From the NCBI RefSeq assembly GCF_910592395.1, contig NC_088311.1, positions 19,844,501 to 19,908,500 of the forward strand: 64,000 nucleotides of DNA, given 5' to 3'. This document shows positions 40,257-54,807 of this stretch, piece after piece; within the stretch, counting starts at the first letter, position 1; each line of letters opens with the position of its first letter. The DNA is from Lineus longissimus (lineage: Eukaryota; Nemertea; Pilidiophora; Heteronemertea; Lineidae). The notes under the pieces were generated by a model that was not told the DNA's origin, did no database searches, and saw only the letters and a list, made by a program, of their open reading frames with translations. The translations under genes and the position numbers were made by a program.

Positions 40257-42639
40257 AATGTTTCAGTGGGGTCAAGCCTTGTTCTTCGATATATCGTTGG
40301 GACTGAAAGTATTTGTATGACACCTCCTTTTGGGCCTGAAGGTATTTTGAATATACATGTAATAATACAAAGCAATCACAAAACTTCAAACTATTTTAGA
40401 AGAAGAGGCATAAATGCACTTCCCTAGTTCTAAGAACTTTTTTTAGCATCTTAAAGTACAATTAAGTTTGGGTAGTTCTTTCGTTGGTTAGTACGAAATT
40501 GAGGTTACCGTTTGTCTGATATTCCGATTGTAAACATTCGTAGGTACTTATTTCTATTACATGTATGAGGAGAAATATCCCGATAAGAGGCTGTTAAAAG
40601 CACTCAAGGAATAAATTTCGCTCAGTTACTTCAGCAACATTGATTTCAACTTCAACATGCAGCCTACTACTTAAGTTGATCGTGTTATTTAAAACAGAAT
40701 TGTGATTTGTTATTTCTTCTTTTGAAACAGAATTGCAAGCACGATTCGGTTCTTGGTGGAGCAACATTGAGTTAACTCACTTAGTCAGGTGAAGGGAAGG
40801 CAGGTTTCGCAAACCCTACGAACGACAAAGTACAAACTAATATGGAGGTGTCGTGTCACAAAGCCCTGTACTAACTTATTTAAGGTGAAGTCACACTATG
40901 ACCTTTTAGAAAAAACGGATATCTAGCGCACGAAAATTCACCAAAAAATGTCTAGACGGGGCATTTACTCCCGAAAAAGCATCGAAAATCCTTCACAGCA
41001 TGAATAAATTGGACGTGTGCATAGCGTATTGAACGTATACATAGCGAATGTCTAACGTATCGGTAACCTATCGCTATCTTGTAGGCTTATATCACGTACG
41101 ACAGAGTATTTCTGCGTCTCATAACGTATGGCCAGCGTATGTCCAGCGTCATCGATACCCGTATATCATGTTCTGTAGTTGTACAGGAAATCGGGGAAGG
41201 TAAGTGTAGTCGGTAAAGTACACTACATACTTCGTACTTCGTCGTTCGAAGCTCTTAGAAACTCTTGAAACTCTTGAAACACATTGAAACTGATGTTGAT
41301 AGATCTATCTTTCTCGACCTGACATTTTCTGAAGAACTTAACCGTAATTTTTTTTTCTGTTAATTCCCAGCACCAAATGTATTTGGCGTCTAAGAATTAT
41401 TAGCTTACTGTGGCTACCTTCGCAAAAAGAAGCTTTTAACGCCCAGTTGCAGCAACTGCTAACGCATCAGTTAGCAGCATGCAGATCCGCAAACGGATGC
41501 GAAACTCTCTTCTTCAGATCCGCCTCCCACCTTTCTTACTACAGAAGTGCTGGGGTGCCAATTTATTACAAAATCTCAACTTAGGAATTTGTTTTTAACG
41601 GATATGTTTTTTTAATTGACTGAATGGTGGAAAAGATCGTCGGGTCGAACTCTTATTGCTCTCAGAGTCCATGATTGGCACGACACCCTTACTACATTTT
41701 GCTTTCAGTTTTACCCGAAACATACTTGCCCCAAGCCTCTGACTAATGACTGTGTCTATTTTTTACGAATCAATCCTCTTTGTCGGAGTAGCCAAACTGG
41801 TTTTCATGGCCTGGAAGTAGGTTTTTATGTCCCTGACCCTCGAACGGAGAAGGCCGGGAGTATAATGTTGTTGTCCTGGTCAACGGTATTCGTTTGTCTG
41901 TCTGTCTGTCTCTCCGTGGGTCTGTCTGTCTGTCTGTCTGAACGCAAGCGGCTTATATGCGAATCTCCTGGAGTAATCTTTCCATGAAACTTGAGGAAAG
42001 TGTTAAGTACGGCCAGTATGTCGCTTAGCTTCTGCGATGGGCTTCGTGAGATTACAACTTTGGCTACTAGGGGACCAAACCTAAAAACCTTAAAATTGAA
42101 TTACACCAAAACTATTTGTTCGTTCCTTGCCAAACTTGCAAAGGCAGTTATGAAAACACAGTTTTGATACACAACGTGACACACAGGTCATGGATTTAAC
42201 CTACTTTCATAGACTAAAAGCATTTGAAGCAAATCACTACAACTACTCCTCCTGTCTTTTTCGCCTATTATACTGTACATCGAACAGAAGCCCTCAATTA
42301 CCTCTTGATATTTTATGTTAGCCGCACACATGGACAAAAACAGTCAGGGGCATATGCCACGCTATGTGTTGCTCTTGTGATGGTTTCATCATAGCCATTT
42401 GGTGAGTGAGTAACTGAGTAATAGGAACGCCTCCTACACGTTGGTTATCCTACCTTCTCCAGTTAGCGTATTACCTTCAGCACTTAATGAGCCATCTGAC
42501 TACTAACATCACATTTTGTTAGGGTCTTGTTGTAGTGTTAACAGTTGTAAACTCTATAACAGCAGGTGTTTTGCTGTTGAATGTGCTCTCAGGTGAGGCG
42601 AGTAACGCTTAACCCGATGCATTAATTTTTTGGAAGTGA
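40257..42639. other. Intergenic, no supported gene
   Basis: Contains a (TCTG)n microsatellite at 41894-41940. Nothing else is supported. Confidence 0.4.
41894..41940 (+). repeat. (TCTG)n microsatellite
   Basis: Two runs of TCTG units broken by CTCCGTGGG. Confidence 0.9.
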
Positions 42640-42846
42640 CTATTTGGCAAGCCCGGTGTAACATCTGTGGTTGTTCCCCATGTTTCAGTGTTTCCAAACA
42701 ATAGGCAGCTAGAGAGACCATGACTTTTCAATAGGGGGGATACACAGAAAAACTCCTCAATCTATTTTTGAGCGTTCCCAAACAATGAGGGGAAACACTC
42801 AAAAACAGAAACACTCAAAAACATTACACCGGCTCACCAAACAGCG
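42640..42846 (+). mobile_element. 180-bp inverted-repeat element, left copy
   Basis: The core (42653-42832) starts CCGGTGTAACATCTGTGG and ends TTACACCGG, so it has its own short terminal inverted repeats. Pairing extends outward as CTATTTGGCAAGC / GGCTCACCAAACAG. The same sequence lies inverted at 44378-44557. Confidence 0.75.
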
Positions 42847-43195
42847 CCTTTTTTCTGCCCTAGATGGAGAGCCGAACTCATGCATATTCAACCATCCAGG
42901 AGCTCATTATCATTCGTGGCAACACGGTCAGCAACACTGGAGTTACAGTAAAACGCCTTTGGAAATGCACACTAATGCATTTAACATGCTTATCAGTTAA
43001 ATCACGTTTATGACTTTTTTTGTAAATCCATACAGTCATGTACATGTACATGCTTCTTCATGGATTATTGACCAAAACCCGAGTTTAGTAACAGAAATTG
43101 AATCGAGAGCGGGAAGTCGGCCATTGTTAAATATGCGCATATAAATTCGAATATGACGTCACTGCTCTCTGATTGGCCAACATGTTGTAACCTCT

Positions 43196-43340
43196 CCGGC
43201 TCGCCAAAGAGGGTAGTATTTTTGCCCTGTTTGGCAAGCCCGGCTTGCCGAACAGGGTGGCTTTTTAGTGCTGTTTGGCAAGCGGCTCTCCAAACAGGAC
43301 AAAAAAAGATGCCTGTTCGGCGAGCGGCTTGCCAAATAGA
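43196..43340. repeat. Array of ~30-bp palindromes
   Basis: Three or four palindromes of the type CTGTTTGGCAAGC/GCTTGCCGAACAG follow one another (43225-43257, 43271-43297, 43312-43338). The half-site words equal the outer ends of the left 180-bp element. Confidence 0.75.
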
Positions 43341-44377
43341 CCCGGCCTAATTTTTTTGCTGGTCAGCATCAAGTTGTGTACGATATTCCAATGCATTTAT
43401 GGCAAAGTCGTCAATCACTTTCAAGAATTAGATGAGGGTTTACCTTCAACAGTCATCGTTCATCATCAATAAAACCATGATTTTCATGGTGAAAAACACA
43501 ATTTCATTTAGAAATGGCTCGGCTTCATCCGCCAGACAACTAAAAATTAATGGGACACTTGAAATCGTTAGATGGGATTAAACCTCTAGCCTGTCTACTT
43601 CTAATTTTATTTTCTGTTGCTCTGTCTGTATCAGCAGGATATGGATTTGATTATATATCAGTGAAAACTATCATTCATTTTTGAAAAACTTTCAGTTGTG
43701 TAGAATTGATGAACTATTTAGGTGCGGGCTCAACATGTAGATGAGTGCAGCGATGAGTTAAACTACTGAGTAGTGCTTCATGTACATCTACAGTATATAA
43801 AATACGGAATCCATTGCTCCTTTCTATAGCCCCCCCCCCCCCTTCAAATATGATGGAGCACTTTTCCGCAAATATAAAGGGTTTTTTTGTAATTGGAAAT
43901 GAATGTTTTATTTCTGATTATGTTGGACGGGCAAACCATCTGTAGTACTAGATTTTTTCATTTTTACCTTTACTTTGCTTGGACATGACTCTGTATGTTT
44001 ATCGACTGTGACGAGTTTTACAACATAAACAATTCCTGTGACAGTTTTTATTGACTCTGTATTGTTGACACGGTTGATGGGTTGACTATCATGTCAGTAT
44101 TCTTTTATTGACATGCTGTAATCTGTTATTACACACGCAGATGTTTGAGCATTGTAGTCAGAGTTAGCAATCTATTTTACATATAACATTGAGCTCGATC
44201 ACAAGCCGAAATGACTGAATGCAATACCTACCAGATTCTTGTGAGATTATAGTTTGAAACAAATTTGAATCTACAAGAATCTCGTAAGATTTTACATACA
44301 ACAAACATGGTATTACCAAATATGAATTATTTGATACTGGATGTCACCAAGAATAAATAGAGACTAAGAATTTGGAA
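43341..44377. other. Spacer between the inverted 180-bp copies
   Basis: No gene is supported. A run of 13 C lies at 43830-43842. Confidence 0.4.
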
Positions 44378-44557
44378 CCGGTGTAATGTTTTTGAGTGTT
44401 TCTGTTTTTGAGTGTTTCCCCTCATTGTTTGGGAACGCTCAAAAATAGATTGACGAGTATTTCTGTGTATCCCCCCTATTGAAAAGTCATGGTCTCTCTA
44501 GCTGCCTATTGTTTGGAAACACTGAAACATGGGAAACAACCACAGATGTTACACAGG
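44378..44557 (-). mobile_element. 180-bp inverted-repeat element, right copy
   Basis: Nearly identical to the complement of 42653-42832, starting CCGGTGTAATG and ending TGTTACACAGG. The outer GGCAAGC extension is lacking or degraded. Confidence 0.75.
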
Positions 44558-47500
44558 TGTGCAAGGGATAGTAGTCCTAGGGCTGATAGTCCGTGTAACA
44601 ATAGCCCGCATTGCTAAATGTTTTGGTTAGGGTTAGCGGTACAATAGATCATGCTGCTTAATTGGTCAAATACAATGCTACCGGACTATGACTCCAGGGG
44701 GACTATATCCGCTGTCACACCGATACTACAGGATCTTAACTAGCACTAGGTTCTAAATTTTGACAATAGGGGGCTTTTGCAAGATAACTCGTCTTCACTA
44801 CTATTGGCTGGTTGTTGCTTGATTTTTGTCACACAATACATGCCTCAAATAGCGTAACTTGTTTAGTAGCTATTATTAGGCTAATAAGGAAATGGTATTT
44901 TAACGAGGTTCTAAAACCCCTCTTATCTAGGACAAAGAATGCCAACCATCACGCCATAGCATGGGAAATTAAATAATCAATTTTGTCTCTTAGACAAAAT
45001 GCTCTGTATCTCCTTTATCTTTGGGAGTTCAGAGCTGAATAAGGTATCATTTTGTTTGTCTTGGAAATATCTTTACAATAGATCAATAACATTATTGTTC
45101 TCTTCGATGCCAATGCGAATGATAAATGCGATACATGCCCTTGCCTTGCTTGACAAACTATCGCAATGTTCACAGAGTAAGTATCGGTTTTTCTCACAAC
45201 CGGAGGCATCGATGTCATCGTAATATTGATACCCTAGCGAATCTTCCTTCGCATTGACAAGTACCATTTGGACCATCCTGCTCGTCTCGTATCCGTGATC
45301 ATCAGAGGATAATATAGGTAGAGAGCATTGACTGTCTGTGTTTGCTGAGGAATCAATACCCGCCCAAGCTGGATCGCAGCCATATGAGTGTGCTTTGCTA
45401 ACACTTCAGAAATCATTTAAACCTCATTCAATGTGAAGAAGATGATCCGTCGCTGCACGGAGGGCTTACTCGGTTTAGGGATTACAATCGCAGTAGCTTG
45501 ACAGTCAAATATTATTAAATGTACAATTTGATGATGGAAGCCACTTACTGTCTTCTAACAAAGTTTCAAAATCTTTAAAAAAATTGTCCCAACTGACTAC
45601 TCATCCTGACAAAACAATACTGAAAACACGCACAGAATGATTTATTTCTTAATTGAATGGCTGCCATTAATTAAGACGTGCATTCCCACGTGCCCGCTCT
45701 CCAGCCGAATCAATCTCAATATACGGTCAGTGTAGACAGGCGCTAAATTTGAAAATTGCATGTCAATGTTGCAGTCTTGCTTGATAAATCCGCTCTGAAT
45801 GCTTGAATCATGTCCGTGCTATTGGATTTGTGCGCATAGCAAATTGTTATTGCAATTCTTATAGAGATTTTCACTAGCCAACGAAATTACATAGGTTTTT
45901 AACCATGTTGGCGCCGTTGCTTGATATATAGCAGTCGTTCCGTGCTGGAATGACTGATATGTCCGTTAGTAAATTCTTCGGAAGTCGACTGCGAATGTGA
46001 TACACGCATTTGATTTTGCACTGCAGCAATGCCCATCACTGAATGCGTATCTGATGTCGAAACGTACGCCTATTACTTCTTCTGACTGTCACAGAAGGCA
46101 CATCTCTCGGCCCCTGTCTAGGATAAACAAATATTCCACATGGTGTGTTGGCTGATTGCAAATAATATCCTTGAATAGATTTATTCAGTTGTGTATACAT
46201 GTTCCAAGGGTATTTCTTTCCTATATCAAATGACGTTTAGTTGGGCCAGGTCAATCACTTCAATGCATTTGGAATACCGGAAGTATCTGGTCACGTCGAC
46301 ACCAGCATAGTTCTAACCAATATGAGGCATCAACATCATGATACACTTGCCTTCCGTCCCCCGATATTTCAGCTACGATAGTGTCTATATAAACAGAAGA
46401 TAACGTGTGTTCAAATAGTCTAGAGCCTCACAGGAAAGATGACATGGTATCATTTGGTTTCTTTGTAATGTTTGTGTAGATCCGGGGTTAAACGCGTAAA
46501 CCATACGGTGACTGATCCAGAAATTTGTAAGATATAGGGCTTGTGAACAGGTGAGGGTCAGGGGTCTCTCTCCCATGCAGTATGAAAAACGGACGTTTGA
46601 ATGCCAAATATGCGTTTTCCGGGCATCTGAGGTCAAAAATTAAAAGTAACGCTTTTTGGGGAGGGGCGCTCTGCGGCAGCCATGGTTTACATTAGTAGAT
46701 TTAAACAAGTTTTCTAATTGTTTTTCAGTGACACATAACAGCCTCGTAGCATGCTTTGTCTGAGGTTCTTTCTCATCATTGGCCCTATCGGTTCATAAAG
46801 CTCAATTCAACGTGTTGACCTGAACCTGAAACCTCTAAGGCGAAGCATCCAGGTGGATACTCTCAACATCCTAACCGTCAAGATCAACAATATTGGTCCA
46901 GTTTCTTTAGTGTTAATCGAACTTCTTACCTACGTTGACGAGTGCAACTACAGGTTGAAAACTTCTTAGTGTTAAAAGCAAAAGCTTTTTATAAGTTGGT
47001 GCGCAGATTCGCTTCAACTACAAAAACCGCGAACCCGAAGTCGGCCTTTACTTCAGTTTGACAGTACGGGATTTTATGGTGGTGCTCCATGATGCATCGA
47101 TTCGAATAAAGATGGTCGCTGAACGGAGGGCTCACTCGTGTTAAGTCGGAATAAAAATGGGATACAATGACAATTTTATGGTTGTCAGGGAATGTGATGG
47201 TACCAAATCATTCTTGACTTTATCCGAAGCTTTGACCACAAGGTCCCTGGTATTGCTCCCCGCAGAGCTACAGAAGTGATAATTGCGGACACAGTGCCTC
47301 TGAGGGGTAAGACAAGAACACATAAATTCTCAAATCTGTTAAGCCCGAAGGCAATGTTTGATGACATTGAACCCATAAACATATCATGGTTGTGACATAT
47401 GCGCTTTAGGGGATTTGGGCCCATGTGTGGGTCAGAGTTTCTAATGTTAAATCCATTACCGTAACATTTGTTCGGGACCGCAGATAATAATTCATCCTGC

Positions 47501-47703
47501 GTTGATTTAACGACGGCAAGTGTATGTGTGCTCTGGTCCAGCTGGTTTGGAGGCAGTATTTTATCAATATTTGATTACTTTCGTATTATTTCTGTATTGT
47601 TTGATATTGCCGTCAACATGGTCAATAGGTTTTAAGGCTTCCAGGACTACATACATAAAAGTAATATTGACTACCATGATTCCGATATCATGTTTATGCG
47701 CAG
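44558..47703. other. Intergenic, no supported gene
   Basis: Short frames only; none has a recognisable domain. Confidence 0.4.
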
Positions 47704-47991
47704 GCTTTCGGCGTCGTGACAAGTAATATACAATCTGTCAAAATCTACTCGGGAAAATCTACCATCAGGGAACTGCGCGTTTTCGTCCGGGAGACCTACA
47801 AAGCACGAGATGGACACATGTTTTCGCTTGATGAAACAATGATTGAAGAATTGCCGCATATGTTACGTCTGATTAGTTATGAACAAAACTCATCTACAGC
47901 TTTTTTCATTATTGCCAAGCAAGAGCGACTAGTAGCATATATTGGAGCGACAACTCCATCATTTTCCGACTTTGCTGTTTTGCTGAATTAA
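47704..47991 (+). CDS. Candidate terminal exon, unknown host protein
   Basis: An acceptor-like TTTATGCGCAG ends at 47703. From there the frame is open for 95 codons to a TAA. The predicted peptide (SVKIYSGKSTIRELRVFVRE, later LISYEQNSSTAFFIIAKQER) has the balanced composition and amphipathic rhythm of real protein, but no family is recognised and the upstream exon was not found. Low confidence. Confidence 0.25.
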   Translation, partial: AFGVVTSNIQSVKIYSGKSTIRELRVFVRETYKARDGHMFSLDETMIEELPHMLRLISYEQNSSTAFFIIAKQERLVAYIGATTPSFSDFAVLLN

Positions 47992-50900
47992 CTTAAAAGT
48001 TGCCGGGAGTAACATTTGGATCACATCGATCATTTTGGTGACAGGTGTAATTCCTAGCTATTCGCTTTGCCCCCGCCGAGAACATATAGTGAGGCAGATG
48101 TAGATTGATAAAAGACAATAAATTGAAAATTTTCTTAGCAGAAAATGTCTCCTTTTAAACTATCCCCTAACTTTGGTCTAAGTCAGCTATTTGACAATGC
48201 TTGACTGCTTTCTATCCAAGAAACAATTTAGCGGGTGTACAATCAAATGTTTGTCACGGTTGATGATCATGTCAAGAGCTTTGCCCTGATGATCGAATTA
48301 CTTGAGGATGTCTCTCCTCGATTTCCTGAATCTAGCGAGCCAACTCTTGCAGATTTCAAACACGTATTAGCGTGTCCAAAACAAATCAGATTACCATGCC
48401 TCAAACATTAACACACCTCATCTATCCGCCCGGCCAGTTCCCACAGCTGGTCACTTGTCCACGTCCCACATCTCTGGTCAGGGTCGAGTGAGCAATATCA
48501 TGGTTTTCACATATCGACGACAGCAAGAAATTGACCGTTAAGCTCAAGGCATGCCAGGGTCGGGTAATCACCGTGGTAGACATTGATCTTACATATTCTA
48601 CATGGTCCAACAATTAAAGTAGCTGACCTCTTCCTCCGACTGTGAAGGCAGGCATTTGTTATATTCTTTAAATCGAAACTAAACGGTTTCTGCCAGTTTC
48701 GATTTCTTCTTGACATATTTATCAATACCATTAGCCGTTCCTGTCGAATTGTTAAGCTATTTTCCAGACAGATGGTTATGTTCTGCTAACGTTTGCCGAA
48801 TTTTCCAGGAGGTCGTCTAGGAGATGGTGTGTCGTTAGATCAGGCTATACACGTACTTCAAATCTTGACAGGATTCCATGTGTTTCAAGGTGCTTGTTAT
48901 CGTGAGGCAGATTTGACAAGATTTCGCATGAATTCCACAGCGCGTACGATTTCCTCATTGTTTGAGTGTTCGGCGTGGGGAAGAAATCATTGCAGCCGCA
49001 CGTAGTGTAAGGGTATGTTTCCACCGAGAGCGATTGCGAGAACGCACGCGTCACTGCACCCAAACCGAACCAACAAAAACCTTTCTTTTGCGATGTCGCA
49101 TACTGAAAAACTCATCTAAACCTACCCAAAAACGTTGAATCTTCTATTGCGATTGCGATGGCCTCACGATGAGGTGTGTTCTCTCCTATTCTGTTCACCA
49201 CCAGTCGACCAACGGCTGCTATACTAACGAGATATTTACTGTTACACCTAGTAAAATGTACAAAATATAACGATCACAACCATCTCGCATCCCACTCATC
49301 AGTACGTCGCAGGTCTATTGCAAGCTAAACTCGCAGTGCTCATTCCCTGGCTCTGGGCATAGAAACGATCTAAGTGTGGATTCAACACCTTTTCGACGCT
49401 CTGATACACTGACGAGTATCCGCATTTAACAATGTTTTACTACATTTTGTATAGCTTTGTTCCTTTGTGACAATGACATTAAACCTGTGATGTTCCCCTG
49501 AAGCCTTAGAGGAAATATTCTCCGCCTACCTGTCATTGTACTAATATTAAAATATGTTTGTTCATATCGTTGCCATCCTTTTCTCCCACTGTTTTCCATT
49601 ATAAAGGCTCCTAAGATAGCCCTAATGGTAAATATCAAAGCCTTCGCCTGGAATTGTTCGCGCGGAATGCTCAAAGTAAATATCGCTTTGTCCTTTCTCT
49701 TAAATCTGCTTAATCTGTCCTTCTAGGATGAGCCCACCACTTCCGCGTCTCTCTTTCTATCATTCTTTCCATTGACAACTGATCATGTTTGCCTTGTAGT
49801 TGGAACATCGGCCATATTGAGGGATTACTGGAACTTATTTTGCACGCATAGAACGGAGTCGTTTTCTAACGCGTGCTCCGATCTACCTCGTATTTGTTCT
49901 TCCTTCCTTGCGCAAGAATGCACTCTGCCAGCTATGTAACTGTCATCTCTATCCTCTTTTATATCAGAATGGCTTACTTCATAACGGAAAAGAACGAGAA
50001 GAACACCAAACAGACGAACATGTTGTCATCATGTTCACCATTCGAACTCAATTACCTTTGTATGTTCTTTGATATGTTTACCATGTCAACATAGAGGCAA
50101 AGCCGGACACACTTTTCATAGCGGTACTTTTAATCATCTCTTTGTTACATACACGTGGACTTCTGTTTGTTATTCTCTTTGCGGCCACTCAGTATTATGA
50201 TCATGTCTCATTTGATTGTCCACACTGTGACAGGTGAAGAAGAGGACGGTACCGTGGCGCATTGCAATGTTGTGGCAGAGATGCGATTGTCCGATTTTGC
50301 AGTCATTTTGACAAAAGCTAATGAAAATCAGCGCCGCCAGGAGGCAATAATTTATTCATAGAACTAGGTACACTACTACTCCTGGCGCCGCCTGTAATGA
50401 TCACATGATTGGCGCGTTGATACCCTGTTGATTCTAGTTATGCAGAGGATGCTTGAATATGAAAGTACACGTACATGTATAAGCCTGTAAATACTTTCAT
50501 TCTCCAGGCAGTGCCCAGTTGCTCAATCGGCGTTTGAGACAAACGCCAGGGTAAGCCCAACTCAGCGTTATCTCCTTCAGTTATTTCACTCACAATAGTA
50601 TAGCGTTCGGACTCTTCCGGCAACGTTACTGCTTACGCTGATGGACCCCGCCGATAGAGCAACCGAACCCTGAAAGGAATCAGTTAACTAATAATGCTCA
50701 ATGAGTTGTTATTACATGTGCACGTCCCTGGTTATCAGATAGGTTAAAGTACTTGGACTTATATTAGAGACAGGTGCACTTGGAAATAGACTTCATGAAT
50801 AAGTATAAACTGCCGCTGCGAGTGAGGTTTAACAGCACTCTTGCAGGAACGGAACATATATCAAGATAATAAAGCCTAAATGACCGATAATCACGCACTT

Positions 50901-53900
50901 GAGTCATTCATCTGAAATGATAGTCCACCTATTGACGATGAGATAAGCTACCTCCTGAGAAACTAAAGCTAATTATCGCCGCATCAGGAAGGTGCAATTT
51001 TACTGGGAACATACGTCTTGTTTTCCGTCAGATTCGTTTTCGCAATTGACAAGCGTTTTTATTAAGGACAAACGGAGTAACATGTACCAAGCGCATACCC
51101 AGCTGTCGGCTGCCCAGTAACCGTCCACTCTACAATTAGATCGAATTGCACATAAAATGGAAAAATTCCAGATCTAACTGTATCATCGCGACATTCATGC
51201 ATTCTGATTTTTATCCCGGCTGGACCCACGTGAGGGAAAATCTGTCCACTGACCCACTTCAATGTGCTGTTCGGTTATTTGCCTAAAATCTCAATACTTA
51301 ATGTCGATCTTATAGACAGCGATCAGTGATATCCTATTTCAAAACGATTGCATTATTTAAATCGGCACTAGCGATTCTCCACCCGATTAGATAGCCTGTT
51401 CCCAATACCTCTAACGAACCGTAACCGGGAAAATCATTGATTCGCAACTCAATCGGAAAACACTTTCCTCACCACGTTTCATCAGGTTTCCAATTGAACT
51501 TCAATTGCTTCACCGGATTTTCCGCTCAGAATTTCAATTTCGTTCAAAGAATTACCGAAGCGGTACAGCCCGACAGACTTCAATAACCATGTCAGTTTTT
51601 CTGGCGGATGGGTTCCTTGATACATACGTATATCTGCTGCCGGTTCGTGTCCCCGCGTTCCGGTACCCCTTGCCTTCATCGACTGGGGTGCACTAGTGCG
51701 GAAGGACAATCAACAGAGCTGTTTGTTTGCATATTCGAGTAGTTGTCAAGGAGTACAACCTCGGGGTACATTTCTCTTCTCATTGTAAGTTCACCTTCAC
51801 GAAGTTTAGACATCGGGATAACTTAATTAAACAGTGTTTGTCCTTTTGCGAAGTTTAAAGTTTCTGTGTGGGATGTTTACAATACTTTCGAAATCTACTT
51901 TGGAATTTGACTCTATCTTGAAAATATCCCATAATGCTTCAGAAATTTAGTTGGGAAATTGACTTCTTTTTTTATCATTCTTTTTAAGACTTCATAATGC
52001 TTTAGAAATCTACCGGGACCTTGATTCTGTAATTCATTTGAAAGCTTTAGAAGTCTATTGAGAACTTGACTTCAGTAATTCCCTTGTGAAGATTTTAAGT
52101 TTTTTCGCCTTGAGAATTGGCCCAGTGTCTTGTCTTTCACTTGCGGTCTGTGGCAAAGTGGTTGATCAACCACCAACAGTACCCCGGCAAGTAATTAACG
52201 TAATGTGTCGGGATACCATCGGCCTTAGTTTTTCCGGATAACGTGAGTGGCATGCCAGCTGATGTCCTTGCCAGGTTTCTCATGGGTTCAAGGTCGTATC
52301 GTCGACAGAGCAGCGGGGAACGTTCGATCGAGGAGGATATCCACGTCCGGGCGCATTGAGAAACTTTCAACAGAATTGAGGGTCAAAACAGCTTACAGAA
52401 ATAGCAAAGGATGCAACATTTTCTTCTGGACGACTCCCCGCAAGTTTCTGCATACGTATCCCAAGATTGCCAATAAAAGATGTTTCTACTCTTTGATAGC
52501 TGGTTCGCTCCAACCTCATCAATATTCAAATGGCGGTGTCGTCATTTTACAAATGGTGGTGTCGCAGATATTTTACAGATGCAAACCATTCCATCACAAT
52601 GTAGAAGCAAAAACCAATACAACGTCTGCCCGTGCTTGCGATGACATAGCATTTTCGATTATTCACGCGGAAGACTTGGTATCCTGTAATCACCGTCCAT
52701 CGATTGATCGAAGGTGGCCAAGATCGCTGTAACAGGCCGTAAATCTCCACCAACTATTTTCCAATTACCTTGCCTATCATACGTATGCCAAAACGGAATT
52801 GTTATTGTTTGGTGGGATGTGATAGTTTAACTCTTAGTGTAAGGGGAGGAGATGCTGGGTGCCTTTTGATTATAGAGGATTTACCTCATCGTTCGTCTAG
52901 ATCTTCTCCTTCTTCGAGTTTGTCAGCAATTAGTCATTGCGTATCTTCAGTCCAGCTTTCGTCAACAGAAATAATTTTCTCCCCGGAGCTATATTATCTC
53001 TACTGCCCTCTCAGATTCCTTTGACATTTGACCCAATCACAAAATGGAAAGCCTGTATAGAAGGTTCTTTTTTCTGATTCAACCAAATCGATAGAAACTT
53101 AAAGAGATTTTCGAAATGCTCTCGAGATCTAATTGGGGCAACTGAATTTGGAAACGATAATTTATTTGTTAAAATAGATTTCCATTCTATATATTATACA
53201 TTTAGCTGTTGAAGAAAGCTGGATCGTTTGTTATTATCATTGGCAAAATAGGTGATAGCAAGGTGAAATAGTGTCCTGATATCACCAGATTAGGGATCGA
53301 TCTCTGGCATCATGCCTCAGAGCACTGTCTTAAATCACCGGGCAGACAGTGCAATCATCGACCATGTAAAGGAACCCATACACGTCCACGCCGTAATTTC
53401 GATTCATAACGTGGCCATCGTGATCGTGGCGTAACACCGGAGCACCGGAAATTGAGCCAAACGGATATGGTTATCTGCGGGGATATTGGCGCAAAGCCCG
53501 CGATCACCCAGGTCAACCCGGCAGCTGGAATCGACTCTGAGTCCTAATGGTTATACGCACTGCACGTTTAACTGCGCGTGAAAAAGACGTTAGGTATGAC
53601 AACAGCATCCGAATGGAAGGTATAACTATGATATATTGCATAAGTTACGTTGAAGTTGATAGCGACAATGGTATATCTATGCCAAAATGACACGCATACC
53701 GGATTTAATCGTGTTGGGACAAGTAAACAACGTCTCTGTACGCTCTTTGAGACACTTCCGCTCATGAGGCCATTTTGGTGGACTTGCATGATCCGATTCT
53801 AATTTATCAGTTACCACTTTATCATGTCAGGTATCGATATATTAATGTTCTTGCATCAGTTTGGACATTTTTCAAAACTAAATGGCAGTGCTGGCGCCGA

Positions 53901-54807
53901 CGGAAAGAACTACATGGAGGCTTACGTCGGCGTCCATACACAAAACCACACGAGTGGGATTTCTGAGGTGTCAAACTACACTGGGGTGATGGTCTTTGGC
54001 TTGGAAACCCCCAACGGCTGCGGATCGCGCGTGGGATGCCGATGGTCAAGCGTCGGCTCAGACATTCCTCCTGGCGCCGCACTGAATCGGTTGAACGCTA
54101 CCAACCGGCTGTGACCATCAGAGAGGCCACTTCCGAACACAACATCCATCGCAATTACTAACCAGCTGTTCCAAGATTGTAACGGGTTTTCGATTTCTGC
54201 GGCATAAATATTATGATATTATATCGCGCTATTTGGCACCATGTCATCGATAGTGCTTCTTCATTGTCTTGTCAATGGCATTTGCTTGTCGTAAAACAAT
54301 GCCGCGTGATATATGATTGCAGTGTTGCACTTTATTGTCATAAAAGACAGCTGCAACATGCCATATGTACTTTTAACCAATACAAATGGCTTGATATTCA
54401 AGGCCAACCTTTTATCATCGTGAGCCAAAAGGAAAATGTGTCCTCCCCTTCTCACTTAGACCTTGAATAACATGCGGAAGTACACCTTCTCAGTTAAACA
54501 ATTTAAGTGTCGGGCGATACGGAATTTCCTGATCTGAAATCCTCGGATGCTGCAAATGTAGGGCCAGATTCCAATATATGCCCCCTCAGAAATCTACTGT
54601 TAACATCTACTGTGTTCTTGCGGGTGCCGTAGATCACTGTAATGTACAAAGAGTCACCACAAAAGACTGCTAAGTTGCGTCATAAATCCCCTTTCTAAGA
54701 CACTGATCGTCATAGACTGCAACCATGTGATAGAGATTTGTGGTCTTTCCTATAATGAATCCATTGCCCTTTGAAAAAGAGACAAAAAGAGGGCGTGCAT
54801 ACATGTA
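47992..54807. other. Intergenic, no well-supported gene
   Basis: Weak exon-like frames at 48809-49005 and 50234-50361 follow acceptor-like sites but have no recognisable content. Nothing else is supported. Confidence 0.35.

Noticed and set aside
41616-41987. 123-codon frame
   Set aside because: Its length is partly due to the TCTG microsatellite; no domain is seen.
45073-45416. Minus-strand frame with DASGCEKNRYLLCEHCDSLS
   Set aside because: Cysteine-rich and protein-like, but broken by stops and without supported splice sites.
48809-49005. Exon after TTTTCCAG encoding GRLGDGVSLDQAIHVLQ
   Set aside because: Acceptor-like site only; no partner exon and no recognised domain.
50234-50361. 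Exon sharing SDFAV with the 47704 frame
   Set aside because: Five shared residues are too few, and CAGGTGAAG could equally be a donor site.
52247-52732. 161-codon frame
   Set aside because: No recognisable domain, no matching splice structure, and an overlapping frame on the other strand.
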